Shown piece by piece: positions 48,916 through 52,095 of a stretch of DNA of 52,095 bases (its first letter is position 1; each line of letters begins with the position of its first letter). The stretch is from positions 1-52,095 of the forward strand of contig CANRFC010000019.1 in NCBI GenBank assembly GCA_947629795.1, read 5' to 3'. The notes beneath the pieces were generated by a model. The model worked only from the letters and a program-made list of their open reading frames with translations. It was not told where the DNA came from and made no database searches. The DNA is from an uncultured Oscillospiraceae bacterium. GTDB lineage: Bacteria; Bacillota; Clostridia; Oscillospirales; Oscillospiraceae. The position numbers and the translations under genes were made by a program.

Positions 48916-49182
48916 ATGATCCGCAAGGACGAAAAGACGGCCGTGATCGAGGCCAACCGCACCCACGAGACCGACACCGGCTCCCCTGAGGTGCAGATCG
49001 CCATCCTCACCGCCCGCATCAACCAGCTCACCGAGCACCTCCGGGTGCACATCCACGACAACCACTCCCGCCGCGGCCTGTACAAGATGATCGGCCAGCG
49101 CCGGAAGCTGCTGGACTACCTGATGAAGAAGGACATCGAGCGCTACCGCGCCATCATTGCCAAGCTGGGCATCCGTAAGTGA
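48916..49182 (+). CDS. rpsO: 30S ribosomal protein S15
   Basis: 88 residues, the standard S15 length, from ATG at 48916 with AAGGTGG upstream. Conserved: [54 protein letters not shown]. Binds 16S rRNA and organises the platform of the small subunit. Followed by a terminator and then pnp, the usual gene order. Confidence 0.98.
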   Translation: MIRKDEKTAVIEANRTHETDTGSPEVQIAILTARINQLTEHLRVHIHDNHSRRGLYKMIGQRRKLLDYLMKKDIERYRAIIAKLGIRK

Positions 49183-49191
49183 GAATGGAAT

Positions 49192-49224
49192 AAGGGTGAC
49201 GGGCCTGAGCCTGTCACCCTTTTC
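49192..49224 (+). terminator. Terminator/attenuator between rpsO and pnp
   Basis: AAGGGTGACGGG pairs with CCTGTCACCCTT (one G-T pair), followed by TTTT. Confidence 0.8.
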
Positions 49225-49265
49225 CCCTATTTCAAGCACAAAAAATTTGCCCCGCCGAACCTCGC

Positions 49266-49321
49266 TTTAGCAGTTGGATCTGCGCCCCGGCAGCCGCTGG
49301 GACGTGGATTCAAGTGCTAAA
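49266..49321 (+). promoter_or_regulatory. Structured leader of pnp
   Basis: TTTAGCA (49266-49272) can pair with TGCTAAA (49315-49321), enclosing a GGCAGC/GCTGG-type inner stem. Located just before the AAAGGAGG of pnp. pnp leaders are known in enterobacteria as targets of RNase III and PNPase autoregulation; here this is only an analogy. Confidence 0.4.
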
Positions 49322-49355
49322 CGGGCAGGGCGGGAGCTACAAAGGAGGAAACCTC

Positions 49356-51497
49356 ATGTCAACCGTCATCACCCACAAGCAGTTCCCCAACCAGAAGAGC
49401 TGGTCCATGGACCTGTGCGGCCGGCCCCTCACCATCGAGATGGGCAAGGTGGCCGAGCTGGCCACCGCCTCCGCCATGGTCAAGTACGGCGAGACCACCG
49501 TCATGGTGGCCGTCACCGTTGCCCCCCGTCCCCGGGACGGCGTGGACTTCTTCCCCCTGAGCGTGGACTTCGAGGAGAAGCTCTACGCCGTGGGCCGCAT
49601 CCCCGGCTCCTTCCTGCGCCGGGAGGGCCAGCCCTCTCTTCCCGCCGTGCTGGCCAGCCGGGTCATCGACCGGTCCATCCGGCCCCTGTTCCCCTACGAC
49701 TTCCGCAACGACGTGGTGTGCACCTGCACCGTCATGAGCCTGGACCGGGACTGCTCCCCTGAGGTCACCGCCATGATCGGCGTGTCCGCCTGCCTGGCCG
49801 TGTCCTGCATCCCCTGGGCCGGGCCCATCGGCTGCCTGGAGGCCGGCTATGTGGACGGGAAGATCGTCCTCAACCCCGGCCAGGAGGACAAGCACAACTC
49901 CCAGCTTGACCTCACCGTGGCCGCCACCGCCCAGAAGGTCATCATGATCGAGGCCGGCGCCAAGGAGATCCCCGACGACATTATGTACGACGCCATCGTC
50001 AAGGCCCACGAGGAGATCCAGAAGCAGGTGGACCTCATCAACCGGATGGTCAGCGAGGTGGGCAAGGAGAAGATGACCTACGACCACGCCGCCTTCGACC
50101 AGGAGCTCTTCGACAAGATCACCGCCGACTTCATGGACGAGGCCAAGGCCGCCATGGACACCGACGACAAGAACATCCGCGAGGAGCGCTGGAACGCCAT
50201 GGTGGAGAAGTGGCACGAGAAGTATCTTGACGACCACCCCGACATGGACCAGTACCTGGAGGAGATCACCTACAAGTTCCAGAAGAAGATCGTCAAGGCC
50301 TGGCTCCTGGAGGGCCACCGGGTGGACGGCCGTCAGAAGAACGAGATCCGGCCCCTGGCCGCCGAGGTGGGCGTCCTGCCCCGGGTCCACGGCTCCGGCC
50401 TCTTCACCCGCGGCCAGACCCAGGTCCTCAGCGTGTGCACCCTGAACACCCTGTCCGCCTGCCAGAAGATGGACACCATCTGGGAGGAGGAAGAGGTGCG
50501 CTATATGCACCACTACAACTTCCCCGCCTACTCCACCGGCGAGGCCCGTGCCAGCCGCAGCGTGAACCGCCGGGAGAAGGGCCACGGCGCCCTGGCCCAG
50601 CGGGCCCTGGAGCCCGTCCTGCCCAGCGTGGACGAGTTCCCCTACGCCATCCGGGTGGTCTCTGAGGTCCTCTCCTCCAACGGCTCCACCTCCCAGGGCT
50701 CCATCTGCGGCTCCACCCTGGCCCTCATGGACGCCGGCGTGCCCATCAAGGCCCCCGTGGCCGGCATCTCCTGCGGCCTCATCCAGGACGACAACGGCGG
50801 CTTCACCACCTTCATCGACATCCAGGGCGTGGAGGACTTCCACGGCGAGATGGACTTCAAGGTGGCCGGCACCAAGGCGGGCATCACCGCCATCCAGATG
50901 GACATCAAGAACGACGGCCTGAGCCACGCCATCATCAAGGAGGCCCTGGACATCACCCGGGACGCCCGCTTCGCCATCCTGGACGAGATCATGCTCCCCT
51001 GCATCTCCGCCCCCCGGCCCGAGGTGAGCCGCTGGGCTCCCAAGATGCTCACCATGAAGATCGACGTGGACAAGATCCGGGACGTCATCGGCAAGGGCGG
51101 CAGCGTCATCCAGAAGATCACCGCCGAGTCCGGCGCCCAGGTGGACATCGACGAGGACGGCACCATCCACATCGCCTCTCCCGACGCCGAGTGCTGTGAC
51201 AAGGCCAAGAAGATGATCGAGACCATCGTCTTCGTCCCCGAGGTGGGCGCCCTGTACTACGGCAAGGTGGTGCGCATCATGCCCTTCGGCGCCTTCGTGG
51301 AGCTGGCCCCCGGCAAGGACGGCATGGTCCACATCTCCAAGCTGGCCGACCACCGGGTGGAGAAGTGCGAGGACGTGGTGAACATCGGCGACATGATCTG
51401 GGTGAAGGTCACCGAGATCGACGAGAAGGGCCGCGTGAACCTGAGCTACAAAGACGCCCTCCGGGAGCTGAAGAACAACCCCGGCCTGAAGAAGTAA
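49356..51497 (+). CDS. pnp: Polyribonucleotide nucleotidyltransferase (PNPase)
   Basis: 713 residues from ATG at 49356 with AAAGGAGG upstream. Two RNase PH-like domains (first with PLTIEMGKVAELATASAMVKYGETTVMV and FFPLSVDFEEKLYAVGRIPGSFLRREG; second with GSGLFTRGQTQVLSV and, at the active site, IQMDIKNDGL), KH domain (VIGKGGSVIQKITAESGAQVDI) and S1 domain (YYGKVVRIMPFGAFVELAPGKDGMVHIS). Degrades mRNA 3'-5' using phosphate. Confidence 0.98.
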   Translation: MSTVITHKQFPNQKSWSMDLCGRPLTIEMGKVAELATASAMVKYGETTVMVAVTVAPRPRDGVDFFPLSVDFEEKLYAVGRIPGSFLRREGQPSLPAVLASRVIDRSIRPLFPYDFRNDVVCTCTVMSLDRDCSPEVTAMIGVSACLAVSCIPWAGPIGCLEAGYVDGKIVLNPGQEDKHNSQLDLTVAATAQKVIMIEAGAKEIPDDIMYDAIVKAHEEIQKQVDLINRMVSEVGKEKMTYDHAAFDQELFDKITADFMDEAKAAMDTDDKNIREERWNAMVEKWHEKYLDDHPDMDQYLEEITYKFQKKIVKAWLLEGHRVDGRQKNEIRPLAAEVGVLPRVHGSGLFTRGQTQVLSVCTLNTLSACQKMDTIWEEEEVRYMHHYNFPAYSTGEARASRSVNRREKGHGALAQRALEPVLPSVDEFPYAIRVVSEVLSSNGSTSQGSICGSTLALMDAGVPIKAPVAGISCGLIQDDNGGFTTFIDIQGVEDFHGEMDFKVAGTKAGITAIQMDIKNDGLSHAIIKEALDITRDARFAILDEIMLPCISAPRPEVSRWAPKMLTMKIDVDKIRDVIGKGGSVIQKITAESGAQVDIDEDGTIHIASPDAECCDKAKKMIETIVFVPEVGALYYGKVVRIMPFGAFVELAPGKDGMVHISKLADHRVEKCEDVVNIGDMIWVKVTEIDEKGRVNLSYKDALRELKNNPGLKK

Positions 51498-51508
51498 AAC
51501 GAACAGCG

Positions 51509-51541
51509 AAAGGACCACCCCGCCGGGGTGGTCCTTTTCCT
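51509..51541 (+). terminator. Terminator of pnp
   Basis: AAAGGACCACCCC / GGGGTGGTCCTTT, 13 bp, 3-nt loop, then TTCCTTTTT. Confidence 0.9.
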
Positions 51542-52019
51542 TTTTATGGATATCCCTATGCTTCGGATTTTACCAATTGCGGTCCACTAATTTTTCAAAT
51601 ATCCCCTTGGGTTCACTTGATATTGCATATCGGTGCCCAGGTGCACCGGGGACTGGGGGATGATTCTTTTCTGCGAAAAGAACCACCCCCCATACCCCCC
51701 AAGAAAAGGCTAAGGTCAAGACCGAGCGCACGAACGGGCGGCTCTTGCGTCTTTACGCCCCGCAAGCACCTCTTGCCCCGCGCCCGCGCTGCGTCTGCGG
51801 AACACTGGAACTTGTTCGTTGCTCCCCACCGCCGCCGGCCTACACAGCTTGCTATGCTGTACCCCGCAGGTCCCGCACCCGTCAGCGGCAGCGGCGCAAG
51901 CGGTACACGGGGTCGCCGTGAGCAGCCCCTGAACAAATCCGAAGGATTGGAATCTCTCGTCGGTGAAAAAAGAGGTCCTGAAGGATAGGTATAGGATTCT
52001 TTTCTTGGAGAGTCTGAGA
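51542..52019. repeat. Non-coding, repeat-like stretch
   Basis: No frame here has a ribosome site or protein-like composition; a long leftward frame (51613-52092 region) is Arg/Ala/Ser-rich and looks spurious. Visible structure: TTCTTTTC/GAAAAGAA (51664-51682) palindrome, runs of C (ACCCCCCATACCCCCC), and the 11-mer GATTCTTTTCT at both 51662-51672 and 51995-52005. This suggests an interspersed element or decayed insert; only a genome-wide comparison can show that. Confidence 0.4.
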
Positions 52020-52061
52020 GGGAGCGTTGCAGAATGAGAAATTTTGCAACGCTCCCTTTTT
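52020..52061 (+). terminator. Terminator near the right edge
   Basis: GGGAGCGTTGCA (52020-52031) / TGCAACGCTCCC (52045-52056) and TTTTT. No gene directly upstream is visible, so it may end an unannotated short RNA or act as an attenuator for the next gene. Confidence 0.75.
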
Positions 52062-52090
52062 GCCAGCAACGGGGGATGCGGGAGGAAAAC

Positions 52091-52095
52091 ATGAG
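52091..52095 (+). CDS. Start of a further gene cut by the right edge
   Basis: ATG at 52091 follows GGGAGGAAAAC with ideal spacing. Only the ATG and two further bases are in the window, so nothing can be said about the product. Confidence 0.4.

Noticed and set aside
49359-51518. 719-codon leftward frame opposite pnp
   Set aside because: Antisense shadow of a highly conserved gene; it includes the pnp terminator.
51716-52069. Leftward 117-codon frame near the right edge
   Set aside because: Arg/Ala/Ser/Cys-rich, no ribosome site and it reads through a terminator hairpin; more likely repeat DNA.

Overview
The window is GC-rich Gram-positive DNA. Three traits point to a Clostridia gut anaerobe: exported proteins with S-layer homology (SLH) or copper-amine-oxidase-like 'stalk' domains, near-consensus sigma-A promoters, and strong AGGAGG ribosome sites. 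My best guess is the Oscillospiraceae (Flavonifractor/Lawsonibacter-like); this is inferred from gene style, with no database search. No tRNA, rRNA or CRISPR array was seen.

Layout. 1-3000: a tnpV-type mobile-element gene translationally coupled to a stalk-domain protein that runs off the left edge, then an InlB-B-repeat surface protein that appears to have lost its 5' end. 3061-3390: a compact unit of two convergent promoters, a 29-codon peptide gene and a shared bidirectional terminator, resembling a type I toxin/antisense-RNA locus. 3439-8764: an SLH-anchored M14 carboxypeptidase and a MATE transporter. 8824-16658 (minus strand): the core operon recJ - rel - D-aspartate-ligase-like ATP-grasp - aspartate racemase-like - murE. 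16795-21842: M42 aminopeptidase, ybaK, transglutaminase-like protein, stalk/DUF4358-like exported protein, queH. 22066-27010: a complete branched-chain amino acid ABC operon (livKHMGF order). 27099-29588: an SLH/CAP surface protein and an M29 aminopeptidase. 29740-38641: parE-like and parC-like subunits separated by two exported proteins, then YitT-family and LUD genes. 38739: a lipoprotein with a transglutaminase-like fold that seems to lack the catalytic residues.

From about 39973 to 47565 lies a small integrative mobilizable element. It carries tnpV, a blaI/blaR1-type pair whose sensor has an unusual C-terminal domain, a MobA/MobL relaxase beside an oriT-like inverted repeat, an excisionase-like gene, a divergent XRE regulator and a tyrosine integrase, with imperfect repeats at both ends. 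The right side (47693-51497) holds a stalk/NPCBM-like protein with a divergent XRE regulator and palindromic operator, then rpsO and pnp with structured leaders. The last 550 bases are a non-coding, repeat-like stretch ending in a terminator and the first bases of another gene.

The most interesting points are: the convergent peptide/antisense locus at 3.1-3.4 kb; the cell-wall set (MurE with a DDPA signature, racemase, D-Asp ligase) that predicts an L-Lys wall with D-Asp branches; the orphan BlaI/BlaR1 system with a non-PBP sensor; the oriT-like structure; and a hairpin repeat that starts on the stop codon of two unrelated genes.
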